A stretch of 64,000 nt of DNA from Pseudoduganella buxea (GTDB lineage: Bacteria; Pseudomonadota; Gammaproteobacteria; Burkholderiales; Burkholderiaceae_D). Every line of letters begins with the position of its first letter. The stretch's first letter is position 1. Positions 46,266 to 55,486 of the stretch are shown here, one piece after another. The DNA is taken from NCBI RefSeq assembly GCF_009720835.1, contig NZ_WNKZ01000011.1:25883-89882 (forward strand). Reading direction: 5' to 3'. The notes beneath the pieces are model-generated. The model saw only the letters and a program-made list of their open reading frames with translations. It did no database searches and was not told the DNA's origin. Position numbers and translations under genes: made by a program.

Positions 46266-46583
46266 ATGATGATGTTTTACGATGGCCTGAAGGCCCCGTC
46301 GTGCAGGAACAGTCCAGCGCAACTTGACGGCGACGACCCGCTGCACTGGCCTGCCACGCTGCTGGACGTGCGCGGCATGGAAGCGCCCGAGCCGCTGGTG
46401 TGCATCCTCGACGCGCTCGACACGCTGGCCGACGAGGGCAAGCTGCACGTGCTGATCGACCGCGAACCGCACCCGCTCTACGGCGTGCTGGAGCGCCATG
46501 GCCTGCGCCACCGCACCTGCCCGACGGGCGACGGGCGCTACGAACTGCTGATCTGGCAGGCGTACGGCGCGCGCGCCGCCTGA
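46266..46583 (+). CDS. DUF2249 domain protein
   Basis: A 105-residue protein, start at the first of three ATGs at 46266 (AAAGGA upstream). Residues about 30-100 (LLDVRGMEAPEPLVCILDALDTLADEGKLHVLIDREPHPLYGVLERHG) match the SirA/TusA-like DUF2249 fold; the segment LDVRG and IDREPHPL are typical. DUF2249 proteins cluster with NO reductase and NnrS genes; exact role unknown. First gene behind an FNR/Dnr box. Confidence 0.85.
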   Translation: MMMFYDGLKAPSCRNSPAQLDGDDPLHWPATLLDVRGMEAPEPLVCILDALDTLADEGKLHVLIDREPHPLYGVLERHGLRHRTCPTGDGRYELLIWQAYGARAA

Positions 46584-46597
46584 GGGCCGGCCGGGCC

Positions 46598-47899
46598 ATG
46601 CAACGCATCCTGATGTTCGACCTGACCCCGCCGCTGGCATTGCCGATGCGCTTCTTCCTGACGGTGCCGGCATTCGCCCTGCTGGCGGCCGGACTGCTGC
46701 TGTGGCAAGGCGAGGCGGCGCTCGCCACGCGCTGGTCGCCCGTCACGCTGGCCCTGACGCACCTGCTGACGCTCGGCTGCCTGTGCATGGCGATGATCGG
46801 CGCGCTGCTGCAGATCCTGCCCGTCATGGCCGGCATCGCCGTGGCCGGCGGCACGCGCGTGGGCCGTGCGCTGCACGGTGCCCTGTGCGCCGGAACATTG
46901 CTGCTGGCCGCCGCCTTCCTCGCCGGCATGCCGCTGCTGTTCGCGCCCGCAATGCTGCTGCTGGGGGGCGCCTTCCTGCTGCTGATCGGCTGCTGCACGG
47001 TGGGCCTGTGGCAGCAGTTCCCCAGCGGCGCGGACGCGTCGCTGACGGCGATCCGCCTGGCGCTGGCCGCGCTGGCCGTAACCGTCGTCCTCGGCCTGCT
47101 GCTGGCGGCCGCGAATGCGTGGCCGGGCCGCTTCACGCTGCCGCTGGCGCGCGTGACGGACCTGCATGCCATGTGGGGCCTGTTCGGCTGGACCGGCCTG
47201 CTCGTGATCGGCGTCGCGTTCCAGGTCGTGCCCATGTTCCTCGTCACCGAATGCTATCCGCGCTGGCTGACCGGCAGCTTTGCCACGGCACTCTTCCTGC
47301 TGCTGGTTACCGCGTCGCTGCCGGTGGCCGCGTTCCGCCTGGCCGGCCTCGTCCTGCTGGGCGCAGGCTACGCTGCCTTCGCCTGCGCGACCCTGTTCCT
47401 GCTCGCGCGCCGCAAGCGGCCCGCGCCCGACGCCCCGACGCTGTTCTGGCACACGGCCATGGCAAGCCTGCTGGCGGCGCTCGCCACCGGTGCGCTGCCC
47501 TCCTCGCCGGCGATGGACCTGCTGCGTGGCGTGCTGCTCGTCGCCGGCTTCGCGCTCTCCACCATCAACGGCATGCTGTACAAGATCGTGCCTTTCCTGG
47601 CGCGCTACCACGCACGCCATGCGACGCCGGCACCGGCCGCCCCGCTGCCGGCCATTCACCGCATCATTCCCGACGCGCGTGCGCGCTTCCAGTACCTGCT
47701 GCACCTGGCGGCGCTTGCCCTGCTCGCGGGCGCCTGCGGATGGCCGGCGCTGCTGGCACGCCCGGCGGCCGTGGCGCTGGCCGTTTCCTGCATCGCCTGG
47801 TGGCTCAACCTGGTGGCGGGCCTGCGCGCCTGTGGTCCCGGTGCGGGACGCGCCGCGAATCCCTCCAGTTTTACCCTTGCTCCCGGAGCCCCGTCATGA
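46598..47899 (+). CDS. Polytopic membrane protein, heme-copper-oxidase/NnrS-like
   Basis: A 433-residue membrane protein with about 12 helices, start at 46598. Conserved-looking His and aromatic positions in helices: LALTHLLTLGCLCMAMIGALLQILPVMAG, VTDLHAMWGLFGWTGLLVIGVAFQVVPMF and FALSTINGMLYKIVPFLARYHARH. The pattern of His near GALLQxxPV and VPMF resembles NnrS and NorB/CcoN-type helices, so heme or copper binding is plausible, but I cannot assign a named family. Same transcript as the DUF2249 gene (14 bp gap) under an FNR/Dnr box. Confidence 0.8.
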   Translation: MQRILMFDLTPPLALPMRFFLTVPAFALLAAGLLLWQGEAALATRWSPVTLALTHLLTLGCLCMAMIGALLQILPVMAGIAVAGGTRVGRALHGALCAGTLLLAAAFLAGMPLLFAPAMLLLGGAFLLLIGCCTVGLWQQFPSGADASLTAIRLALAALAVTVVLGLLLAAANAWPGRFTLPLARVTDLHAMWGLFGWTGLLVIGVAFQVVPMFLVTECYPRWLTGSFATALFLLLVTASLPVAAFRLAGLVLLGAGYAAFACATLFLLARRKRPAPDAPTLFWHTAMASLLAALATGALPSSPAMDLLRGVLLVAGFALSTINGMLYKIVPFLARYHARHATPAPAAPLPAIHRIIPDARARFQYLLHLAALALLAGACGWPALLARPAAVALAVSCIAWWLNLVAGLRACGPGAGRAANPSSFTLAPGAPS

Positions 47900-48162
47900 A
47901 ACCGCTGTGTCTCGCAAAACCTGTCTTCACACCCCTGCCCGGGGGCCGCATCGCCGTGCTGGTCAGCCTCGAAGGCCATCGTATCCACCGGCTGTGCGAC
48001 GACGTGCTGTCGCCATTGCGTCAGCGGCCCGTGACGGTCCGGCGCGATCCGATGGTGGCGGCGTTGTTCGGCAGCGGGGGCTGCGCGGGTGGGCAGCGGG
48101 CGGCGCCACCTGGCGATCGTGATGCCGCTACCTGGCGGCCGGGTAGCGATAGTGCCCCGTGA
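47896..48162 (+). CDS. Small protein of unknown function (88 aa), coupled to membrane protein
   Basis: ATG at 47896 overlaps the previous stop (ATGA) and GGAG lies 8 bases upstream, so translational coupling is likely. MKPLCLAKPVFTPLPGGRIAVLVSLEGHRIHRLCDDVLSPL looks like real protein; the last 30 residues are Gly/Ala/Arg-rich and run 35 bp into the opposing gene's 3' end. No family recognised. Confidence 0.6.
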   Translation: MKPLCLAKPVFTPLPGGRIAVLVSLEGHRIHRLCDDVLSPLRQRPVTVRRDPMVAALFGSGGCAGGQRAAPPGDRDAATWRPGSDSAP

Positions 48163-48760
48163 TGGGAAAGGCGAACAGCACGTCCTCCTGCTGCGTACCG
48201 GCGCCGATATTGTGGATCACCAGCGGCGTGCCTTGCGGCGAGCGCGCCTCGGCCACGATGCCGATATGGGGCAGTCCCTGCGGCAGGCGCCACGTGACGA
48301 TATCGCCGGCCCGGTAATCCCGCAGCTGCGCCGAGGGTTCGAGCGACGTGCCATGCCGGCGGAAGAAGGTGGCCAGGTTCGGTACCCGGCGATGGTCGAT
48401 ATTGCGATCCGGCCCCTTCATCCCCCAGGTGGCCGGATACGCCTTCCAGGCCCGCCGCATATCATCGTGCACACGCTGCTGCAGATCGACCCCGACGGCG
48501 CGGTAGGCGCGAATCACGACATCGGTGCACACGCCGCGGTCCCGCGGTACGTCACCATTGGGATAGGCAATGCGCTGGTAGCTGCCGTCGTAGTGCAAGG
48601 TGACGCCGATCTGGCCGCGGGCGGCGCTGACCAGATCGGGTGGCGCTGCGGCCAGGGCCGGCAGCGAGATGACGCCGGCCAGCAGCAGACGCAGAAGCAG
48701 AAGCAGCAGCGGGAGCCGGAGGCGTGGCGTCATCGGACGTATGGCAGGCGTGTGTGACAT
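48128..48760 (-). CDS. DUF1287 family exported protein
   Basis: A 210-residue protein with a signal peptide (PRLRLPLLLLLLRLLLAGVISLPALAAA; start at 48760 or 48733). The mature part has LVSAARGQIGVTLHYDGSYQRIAYPNGDVPRDRGVCTDVVIRAYRAVGVDLQ and LPHIGIVAEA, the DUF1287/NlpC-like pattern with Cys in VCTDVV and His in PHIGIV as possible catalytic pair. Likely periplasmic. Function not known; a role at the cell wall is a guess from the fold. Confidence 0.85.
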   Translation of the reverse strand: MSHTPAIRPMTPRLRLPLLLLLLRLLLAGVISLPALAAAPPDLVSAARGQIGVTLHYDGSYQRIAYPNGDVPRDRGVCTDVVIRAYRAVGVDLQQRVHDDMRRAWKAYPATWGMKGPDRNIDHRRVPNLATFFRRHGTSLEPSAQLRDYRAGDIVTWRLPQGLPHIGIVAEARSPQGTPLVIHNIGAGTQQEDVLFAFPITGHYRYPAAR

Positions 48761-48968
48761 GATTGGCAGGATAGCTTGTCCGGATCGACCCGGGCTCGAT
48801 AGCGTATGCGTCCGGTCAAGCCGCAAGGGCCACCGTTTCCCGACTCGGCCCGATGACGAATGATCCTGCGCAACGCCGGCGCCGTCAACGCCGAAAAAGA
48901 TGCCGGCCCGGTGCAATCTGCCGGCGAGCAGGCGCATCACGAGTGTAAGCGCGGCGTCTTGCAGACTG

Positions 48969-49412
48969 TCAGCGCATGATCTTGCACGAACTGTCGTCGT
49001 CCCCAGTGTGCTGGAAGACGACCGCCTTGCCGGTTTTCGCATTGGTATAGCGCACGTATTTGCCTTGCGTATTCCCGGCACCGGTCTGGACGAAGGTGTA
49101 CTCGCCAGCCGGCTTCTTGCCCACGATCCCGGTCCTAGTGGCTTCGTAATTGCCCAGGCCAGGGGAATCCGTATCGGTGCTGACGTGCCTGGCCAATACC
49201 AGAGGAATGATCTCCGTCGAGCCATCATGCTGCACGAAGGCGCCGACCTCCTTTTTCAGGTCCTGGTCGACATAACGGCGAAACGCCATGCGGGTCGGCT
49301 TGCTGTCTTTTCCCGCTGGGACGCGAACATAACATTCCGTTTCGACGTGGATTTCTGCTTGCGCATTCGTGGTGCCGTACAATGCGGCAGCAACAATGAG
49401 ATACCTGATCAT
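48969..49412 (-). CDS. Secreted hypothetical protein
   Basis: A 147-residue protein with a signal peptide (MIRYLIVAAALYGTTNAQA, cleavage before EIHVE). The mature part is hydrophilic with two Cys (ECYV and SSCKIM) that could form a disulphide. No family recognised. It begins 12 bases after the 3' end of the CAU tRNA on the same strand, so it may be transcribed with it. Confidence 0.65.
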   Translation of the reverse strand: MIRYLIVAAALYGTTNAQAEIHVETECYVRVPAGKDSKPTRMAFRRYVDQDLKKEVGAFVQHDGSTEIIPLVLARHVSTDTDSPGLGNYEATRTGIVGKKPAGEYTFVQTGAGNTQGKYVRYTNAKTGKAVVFQHTGDDDSSCKIMR

Positions 49413-49424
49413 CGTCGATTTGAT

Positions 49425-49503
<79 letters not shown>

Positions 49504-49642
49504 TGAGGTGTTGCGGATGCGTGAGGGTGATGCGGGACTGCCCTGCACGGGTTCGTTGGAAGGGATGCACCAAACGAACTCGGCAGAATAGAGGCTGGCC
49601 AGGCTCCCGTCAAGTTTTAGTGACGGGAGCCCGGGCCGGCGC

Positions 49643-51907
49643 TCAGTTCCCTTCCAGGAAGCTTTTCAGCTTGTCCGAACGGGACGGGTGGCGCAGCTTG
49701 CGCAGGGCCTTGGCTTCGATCTGGCGGATACGCTCGCGGGTGACGTCGAATTGCTTGCCGACTTCTTCCAGGGTGTGGTCCGTCGACATTTCGATGCCGA
49801 AGCGCATGCGCAGTACCTTCGCTTCGCGGGGCGTCAGGGAATCGAGCACGTCCTTGACGACGCCGCGCATCGACGCGTGCAGGGCCGCGTCCGATGGGGC
49901 CAGGGTGTTGTTGTCCTCGATAAAGTCGCCCAGATGGGAATCGTCGTCGTCGCCGATCGGCGTTTCCATCGAGATCGGCTCCTTCGCGATCTTCATGATC
50001 TTGCGGATCTTGTCTTCCGGCATCTCCATCTTGATGGCCAGGGTGGCCGGATCGGGCTCGGCACCCGTTTCCTGCAGGATCTGGCGGCTGATGCGGTTCA
50101 TCTTGTTGATCGTCTCGATCATGTGCACGGGAATACGGATCGTGCGGGCCTGGTCGGCGATCGAACGGGTGATGGCCTGGCGAATCCACCACGTCGCGTA
50201 GGTCGAGAACTTGTAGCCGCGACGGTACTCGAACTTGTCCACCGCCTTCATCAGGCCGATGTTACCTTCCTGGATCAGGTCGAGGAACTGCAGGCCCCGG
50301 TTCGTGTACTTCTTGGCGATGGAAATGACGAGGCGCAGGTTGGCCTCCGTCATTTCACGCTTGGCCTTGCGCGCCTTCATTTCGCCGGCCGCCATCTGGC
50401 GGTTGATGTTGCGCAGGTCCGGCAGCGGCAGCACGACGCGGGCTTGCAGGTCGATCAGGCGCTGCTGCAGCTCCTTGATGGTCGGGATGTTGCGGCCCAG
50501 GATGGCGCTGTAGGCGTGGTTGGCGGTGACTTCGCCGTCGACCCAGTCCAGGTTCGTTTCATTGCCCGGGAAGACCTTGATGAAGTGGGCGCGCGGCATG
50601 CCGCACTTGTTCACGGCCACGTCGAGGATCTGCTTCTCGATATGGCGCACTTCATCCACCTGGCCACGCAGGGTGTCGCACAGCTTTTCCACGACCTTCG
50701 CCGTGAAGCGGATGCCCAGCAGCTCGTTCGAGATGGCCTCCTGCGCCCGGATGTACGACTTCGAGCTGTAGCCTTCCTTCTCGAAGGCCTTGCGCATCTT
50801 GTCGAACTGGTTGGCGATTTCGTTGAACTTGTCCAGCGCCGTGTTCTTCAGTGCTTCCAGCTGTTCGGCCGAGTAGCCGGCGGCCGCGCCCGACGGGCTG
50901 GCCTCTTCCTCTTCCTCGGCTTCTTCCTCTTCCTCTTCCTCGTCTTCCTCGTCGTCTTCCGTGGCGGGCGGGGCCGCGGCGGGGGCGGGCTGGTCGTCGC
51001 TCTCGTCGACCAGGCCGTCGACGATTTCGTCGATCTTGATCTCGTCGTTACGGATGCGGTCGGACGTGGCGATGATCTCGGCGATCGTCACGGGGCAGGC
51101 GGAAATGGCCTGGATCATGTCCTTCAGACCGTCTTCGATGCGCTTGGCGATTTCGATTTCGCCTTCGCGCGTGAGCAGCTCGACCGAGCCCATCTCGCGC
51201 ATGTACATGCGGACCGGGTCGGTGGTGCGGCCGAAATCGGAGTCGACGGTGGACAGGGCCGCTTCAGCGGCCGCTTCCGCTTCGTCGTCGCTGGTGACGG
51301 TGGCGACATTGTCCGACAGCAGCAGCGTTTCCGCGTCCGGGGCGTGCTCGTAGACGGCGATGCCCATGTCGTTGAAGGTGCCGATGATGCCTTCGATCGC
51401 TTCCGGATCGACGATATTGTCGGGCAGGTGGTCGTTGATCTCGGCATACGTGAGGAAGCCGCGTTCCTTGCCGAACTTGATCAGGGTCTTCAATTTCTGG
51501 CGGCGGCGCTCCAGCTCTTCCTCGGTCGCTTCCGTGTCGGACGAGAACGCGTCTTTCAGCAGGGCCTTTTCCTTGGCCTTGCGGTCCTTGGCCTTGGCCT
51601 TGTCGACGGCCTTCAGCTCGGCGCGCTCGACAGCGTTGAGCGCGGCGACTTCGTCGTTCTCGGGCTGGAATTCCTTCGGCTTGCGACCGCGCCGGCCCGG
51701 TACCTTGACGGACGGGAGCACGTAGCCGGACGTGTCGATGGCGGCCAGGGCCGCGGCGTCCGTGGTCTGACTCACCACCGGTGGCGTGTTGGCAACACGC
51801 GTCTCCGGCTTGTCGGCCGTCTTGGCCGCCTGGGTGGTCACTTTGCTGGGCTTTGCAGCCGCTTGGGTTTCAGGTTTCTTTGCTGGCACAGGCGCTTTCG
51901 ATGTCAC
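49643..51907 (-). CDS. rpoD: Primary sigma factor RpoD (sigma-70)
   Basis: About 754 residues if started at the GTG at 51907 ([15 protein letters not shown]); the frame is open to an ATG at 52021, and the true start is uncertain because neither has a strong ribosome site. An Ala/Lys-rich N terminus precedes region 1.1. A glutamate-rich non-conserved insert ([16 protein letters not shown]) follows region 1.2. Region 2 is [32 protein letters not shown], region 3 follows, and region 4.2 is [29 protein letters not shown]. Housekeeping sigma factor, at the end of the rpsU-yqeY-dnaG-rpoD block. Confidence 0.95.
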   Translation of the reverse strand: MTSKAPVPAKKPETQAAAKPSKVTTQAAKTADKPETRVANTPPVVSQTTDAAALAAIDTSGYVLPSVKVPGRRGRKPKEFQPENDEVAALNAVERAELKAVDKAKAKDRKAKEKALLKDAFSSDTEATEEELERRRQKLKTLIKFGKERGFLTYAEINDHLPDNIVDPEAIEGIIGTFNDMGIAVYEHAPDAETLLLSDNVATVTSDDEAEAAAEAALSTVDSDFGRTTDPVRMYMREMGSVELLTREGEIEIAKRIEDGLKDMIQAISACPVTIAEIIATSDRIRNDEIKIDEIVDGLVDESDDQPAPAAAPPATEDDEEDEEEEEEEAEEEEEASPSGAAAGYSAEQLEALKNTALDKFNEIANQFDKMRKAFEKEGYSSKSYIRAQEAISNELLGIRFTAKVVEKLCDTLRGQVDEVRHIEKQILDVAVNKCGMPRAHFIKVFPGNETNLDWVDGEVTANHAYSAILGRNIPTIKELQQRLIDLQARVVLPLPDLRNINRQMAAGEMKARKAKREMTEANLRLVISIAKKYTNRGLQFLDLIQEGNIGLMKAVDKFEYRRGYKFSTYATWWIRQAITRSIADQARTIRIPVHMIETINKMNRISRQILQETGAEPDPATLAIKMEMPEDKIRKIMKIAKEPISMETPIGDDDDSHLGDFIEDNNTLAPSDAALHASMRGVVKDVLDSLTPREAKVLRMRFGIEMSTDHTLEEVGKQFDVTRERIRQIEAKALRKLRHPSRSDKLKSFLEGN

Positions 51908-52601
51908 AACGACTTGCTTACGGGAACCTCGTTCGACCCGCTGCCCTTGCGCGCGCGGGTCTTGCCAGATTCCCCTACGGGTTAGACGATGCCGATATCC
52001 CGCCTCGGATTGCCCTGCCAACCTGTTGCACTTTCACGTTTACTTCCGGCCTGCCGCCATCCGTCTCCATCAGCGGCCTTTCCCTGCCGGACCTTACCGC
52101 TTGCAACGGTTTTTCGGGTCCTTCCACGGGTCCTTCCACGGTCCTTCCATGCTACGGCACTGCTACAAACTATTTGCCCAAACTGCGGCGCTTGCTGGCT
52201 GTCTCCCGGCGACAGACCTGACGCTGTCATCGGCGCGATCCGGCTTGCAAAGCCGACTGACTACAAAGCTGCGATCGACGACAACCATGAACGTTCGACC
52301 ATAGATCGCAGAAATTCTACTGTATCACTGCGCTCGGGGGCTAGAGCGGACATTGGAGGCGGGGCATTTCCGCCCACTTCGGCGACAAGAAACTCGCGCC
52401 GTTCCACTGTTGTCCGGCCCGCCCGCCGACGCTGCGGCCCAGCGCCGTTCGAGAGCCTAACTCACTGAAAACAAACACAAATCCTGAACTGAATACTTTG
52501 CCAAAGTAATCAAATACTTAGCGTTTTATTATAGCACGTCACTTTTCGAATACCAGAAAGGCAAGACCGAAGCGGAACGTGCGGCCGGCGGCGAAAATAC
52601 G
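51908..52601. promoter_or_regulatory. rpoD leader and promoter region
   Basis: About 690 bp between dnaG and rpoD (less if rpoD starts at 52021). The stretch 52500-52560 is AT-rich with a minus-strand TATAAT at 52533-52528, a good -10 for rpoD; no strong -35 was seen. This would give a leader of some 600 nt. Plus-strand open frames across 51786-52468 are GC-skew artefacts without start signals. Confidence 0.5.
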
Positions 52602-54419
52602 TCAGCGATAACTCTTATCGGCTTCCTGTTCGCGCAGCAGCTGGCCTTCCAGTGCTTTTAATTCGCGGTAGCCCGCCATCAAAACGTCGGCCGGCTGTTT
52701 TGCCGAGACGGCGGCGGTAATCGCATCCATCACGATATTAATCTCGACCTTTACCTGTTCCAGTTTCAGCTGGCGCACGGTGGCGGCCAGCCACAAGCGT
52801 TCCGTGTCGATTTCCGGCTCCGGCGCGGCGGCGATTTCACCGATGATCCCGTCGTAGTCGGGCCCCAGCTCCTTCAATTGCTGGGCCAGCGCGGCGAACG
52901 TGCCGTTCGGCCCCAGCGCCTGGGCCTGCTGCACGAGCTGCCGCAGGTGCTCGGCCTGCTCGGGGCCGAACTGGCCGCAGGCGGCCAGCGCGTCCTCGTC
53001 CATCAGCTGGGCCAGCGACGGATGCGTCACCAGCACGCGGATGATCTTCTGTTCCAGCCCCACGGCGCCTTCGCGCTTGCCCCGGGGCGGCGCCTTGCGG
53101 CTGGCCGCGACCGGCTTGCTGAGCTCGAACAGCTGCTCGATCTCGCCGGGCGTGCTCTGCGTCATCGACGCCAGGCCCCGCACGATCTGCAGGCGCAACG
53201 CCGACGGCGTCATGGCCTGCAGCAGCGGCTTGGCGTCGAACTGGGCACGGGCGCGGCCCTCCGGTTCGTCCAGGTCGTGCTCGCCGGCCGCCTCGCGCAA
53301 CAGGAACTGCGACAGCGGCATCGCATCGCTGATCTGCTGCTCGAAGCCTTCGGCGCCGAACTCGCGGATATAGCTGTCAGGGTCGTGCTCGGCGGGCAGG
53401 AACAGGAACTTGATGGTCTTGTCGTCGGACACATGAGGCAGGCAGGCTTCCAGCGCCCTGCGGGCGGCACGCCGGCCGGCCTTGTCGCCATCGAAACTGA
53501 AGATGACGGTGTCGGTCTGGCGCAACAGTTTCTGCACATGCACCGTGGTGCAGGCCGTGCCCAATGTGGCCACGGCCTGGGCGAAGCCCATCTGGGCCAG
53601 CGCCACCACGTCCATATATCCTTCCGTGACCAGCACATACCCCGCATCGCGGATCGCCTGGCGTGCCTCGAACAGGCCATACAGTTCGGAACCCTTTGAA
53701 AATAAAGGCGTCTCCGGGGAATTCAAGTACTTTGGTTCGCCCTGTTCCATGATGCGGCCGCCGAAGGCGATGACCTGGCCCTTGGTGTTGCGAATCGGGA
53801 ACATGATGCGCTCGCGAAAGCGGTCGTAGCGCTTGATGTGGCGGCCTTCCTCGTCCACCTTGTCGATGACGAGGCCGGCTTCCACCAGCGCCACGGCGTC
53901 ATACGCCGGGAAGACCGACCGCAGGTTGTCCCAGCCTTCGGGCGCGTAGCCCAGCGCGAAGCGGGCCGCCACCTCGCCCGTCAGGCCGCGGCCCTTCAGG
54001 TAGGCAATGGCGTTCGGCGCCTGGCGCAACTGGGTCTTGTAATACTCGGCGGCCAGGTTCATCGCCTCCGACAGCGCCATGCTCTGTGCCTGCATCTGCG
54101 CGCGCTGGGCCGGCGGAATCTTGTCGTCCTGCTCGGGCACGACCATGCCGACGTTCTGCGCCAGGTCCTTGACGGCGTCGACGAAGCCCATGCCGGAGTA
54201 TTCGATCAGGAAACCGATCGACGTGCCATGAGCGCCGCAGCCGAAGCAGTGGTAGAACTGCTTGGTCGGGCTGACGGTGAAGCTGGGCGATTTTTCGTTA
54301 TGGAAAGGACACAGGCCCTGGAAATTGGCCCCCGCCTTTTTCAGCTGCACATACCGGCCCACCACGTCGACGATGTCGACGCGGTTGAGCAGGTCGGAGA
54401 TGAAGGATTGTGGAATCAC
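52602..54419 (-). CDS. dnaG: DNA primase DnaG
   Basis: A 605-residue primase. N-terminal CHC2 zinc motif CPFHNEKSPSFTVSPTKQFYHCFGCG (residues 40-65). TOPRIM core with VTEGYMDVVALAQMGF and SFDGDKAGRRAARRALE. The C-terminal helicase-binding domain is more variable. Makes RNA primers at the replication fork. Followed by rpoD. Confidence 0.95.
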   Translation of the reverse strand: MIPQSFISDLLNRVDIVDVVGRYVQLKKAGANFQGLCPFHNEKSPSFTVSPTKQFYHCFGCGAHGTSIGFLIEYSGMGFVDAVKDLAQNVGMVVPEQDDKIPPAQRAQMQAQSMALSEAMNLAAEYYKTQLRQAPNAIAYLKGRGLTGEVAARFALGYAPEGWDNLRSVFPAYDAVALVEAGLVIDKVDEEGRHIKRYDRFRERIMFPIRNTKGQVIAFGGRIMEQGEPKYLNSPETPLFSKGSELYGLFEARQAIRDAGYVLVTEGYMDVVALAQMGFAQAVATLGTACTTVHVQKLLRQTDTVIFSFDGDKAGRRAARRALEACLPHVSDDKTIKFLFLPAEHDPDSYIREFGAEGFEQQISDAMPLSQFLLREAAGEHDLDEPEGRARAQFDAKPLLQAMTPSALRLQIVRGLASMTQSTPGEIEQLFELSKPVAASRKAPPRGKREGAVGLEQKIIRVLVTHPSLAQLMDEDALAACGQFGPEQAEHLRQLVQQAQALGPNGTFAALAQQLKELGPDYDGIIGEIAAAPEPEIDTERLWLAATVRQLKLEQVKVEINIVMDAITAAVSAKQPADVLMAGYRELKALEGQLLREQEADKSYR

Positions 54420-54450
54420 GTTGGTACAGTCTTCTCGAAACGTTGCTCAG

Positions 54451-54473
54451 AAAATGGGGACAGACCCCATTTT
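54451..54473. terminator. Hairpin AAAATGGGG-N5-CCCCATTTT between yqeY and dnaG
   Basis: Stem of nine bases (54451-54459 with 54465-54473) followed by T-runs on both strands. It lies directly after the yqeY stop (54484) on the minus strand, so it probably ends or attenuates transcription before dnaG. The GGGG-ACAGA-CCCC core recurs in other intergenic palindromes here. Confidence 0.7.
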
Positions 54474-54483
54474 TGCAGCAATA

Positions 54484-54933
54484 TCAAGCGGGAACCAGGG
54501 CCTTCTTGACGAGGCCGGAGACGGCCGTCATGTCGGCGCGGCCGGCCAGCTTCGGCTTCAGGATGGCCATCACCTTGCCCATGTCCTGGGGACCGGCAGC
54601 GCCGGACTCGGCCACGGCGGCCTTCACTTCGGCGGCGATCTCGTCGTCCGACAGGCCGGCCGGCATGTAGGCGGCCAGCACGACCAGTTCCGCTTTTTCG
54701 ATATCGGCCAGGTCGGCACGGCCGCCCGCTTCGAACTGGGTGATCGAATCCTTGCGCTGCTTGATCATCTTCTCGACGATAGCAACCGTCTGCACGTCGT
54801 CGACTTCGATCTGTTCGTCCACTTCCTTGCGCTTGATTTCGGCAAGCAGCAGGCGAATCGTGTTCAGCTTGCCGGCTTCCTTGGCGCGCATGGCGGCCTT
54901 CATGTCATCGGTAATCTGGGCTTTCAGGCTCAT
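54484..54933 (-). CDS. GatB/YqeY domain protein
   Basis: A 149-residue protein (MSLKAQITDDMKAAMRAKEAGKLNTIRLLLAEIKRKEVDEQIEVDD, then YMPAGLSDDEIAAEVKAAVAESGA, DMGKVMAILKPKLAGRADM). This is the stand-alone YqeY family, related to the C-terminal tRNA-binding part of GatB. It is regularly found between rpsU and dnaG. Biochemical role not settled. Confidence 0.93.
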   Translation of the reverse strand: MSLKAQITDDMKAAMRAKEAGKLNTIRLLLAEIKRKEVDEQIEVDDVQTVAIVEKMIKQRKDSITQFEAGGRADLADIEKAELVVLAAYMPAGLSDDEIAAEVKAAVAESGAAGPQDMGKVMAILKPKLAGRADMTAVSGLVKKALVPA

Positions 54934-54969
54934 GGTGACCTCGAAAAAGTGGGATCAAAAAACGGGAAT

Positions 54970-55008
54970 CCAAAAAGGAAAACCCGCTGCGGCCGAACCG
55001 GAGCGGGT
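54970..55008 (-). terminator. Terminator/attenuator downstream of rpsU
   Basis: Minus strand: ACCCGCT-N13-AGCGGGT stem followed by TTTTCCTTTTT. It lies between the rpsU stop (55074) and yqeY start (54933). It would allow rpsU to be expressed more strongly than the downstream genes, as in the classical macromolecular-synthesis operon. Confidence 0.75.
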
Positions 55009-55073
55009 GTGCACGCACGCAAACGAGCCGGGAGGCGAAATGCGCCGTCGGCAGGCTCGCAGCGAAGCGGAAA

Positions 55074-55286
55074 TTAGTACAGCTTCTTCGGCAGTTGCTG
55101 GCTGCGGATGCGCTTGTAGTGACGCTTCACGGCAGCGGCCAGCTTGCGCTTGCGCTCTGCTGTTGGCTTCTCGTAGAACTCGCGTGCGCGCAGTTCGGTC
55201 AGCAGGCCGGTTTTTTCAATGGTGCGCTTGAAGCGGCGCATGGCGACTTCGAACGGCTCGTTTTCTTTAAGGCGAATAGTGGTCAT
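55074..55286 (-). CDS. rpsU: 30S ribosomal protein bS21
   Basis: A 70-residue basic protein, start [20 protein letters not shown] at 55286. The sequence [20 protein letters not shown] and the C-terminal [17 protein letters not shown] are the universal bS21 pattern. Length matches the family. An ATG four codons upstream is in frame but less likely. Needed for initiation on 30S subunits. Confidence 0.96.
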   Translation of the reverse strand: MTTIRLKENEPFEVAMRRFKRTIEKTGLLTELRAREFYEKPTAERKRKLAAAVKRHYKRIRSQQLPKKLY

Positions 55287-55486
55287 GTAAAAATTCAAAC
55301 CGTTAGAGGGTTTTTAGGAAGACAGCGATATTAGCAGCTTTTGTCCAGACTAGCAACAGGCGTGAACGCTAAACCGGCCCGGCGGGCGGTGACACCACAA
55401 CCGAAAACGTCGGGCTTTGTCTTGCCCCGCTAACATCAGGAATCGTTGCAACGTGATGAAACTGTCACAACGGGAGCGGAATGATA

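Noticed and set aside
51786..52468. Several plus-strand open frames over the rpoD start region
   Set aside because: They overlap one another and rpoD, have no start signals and look like GC-driven open frames.
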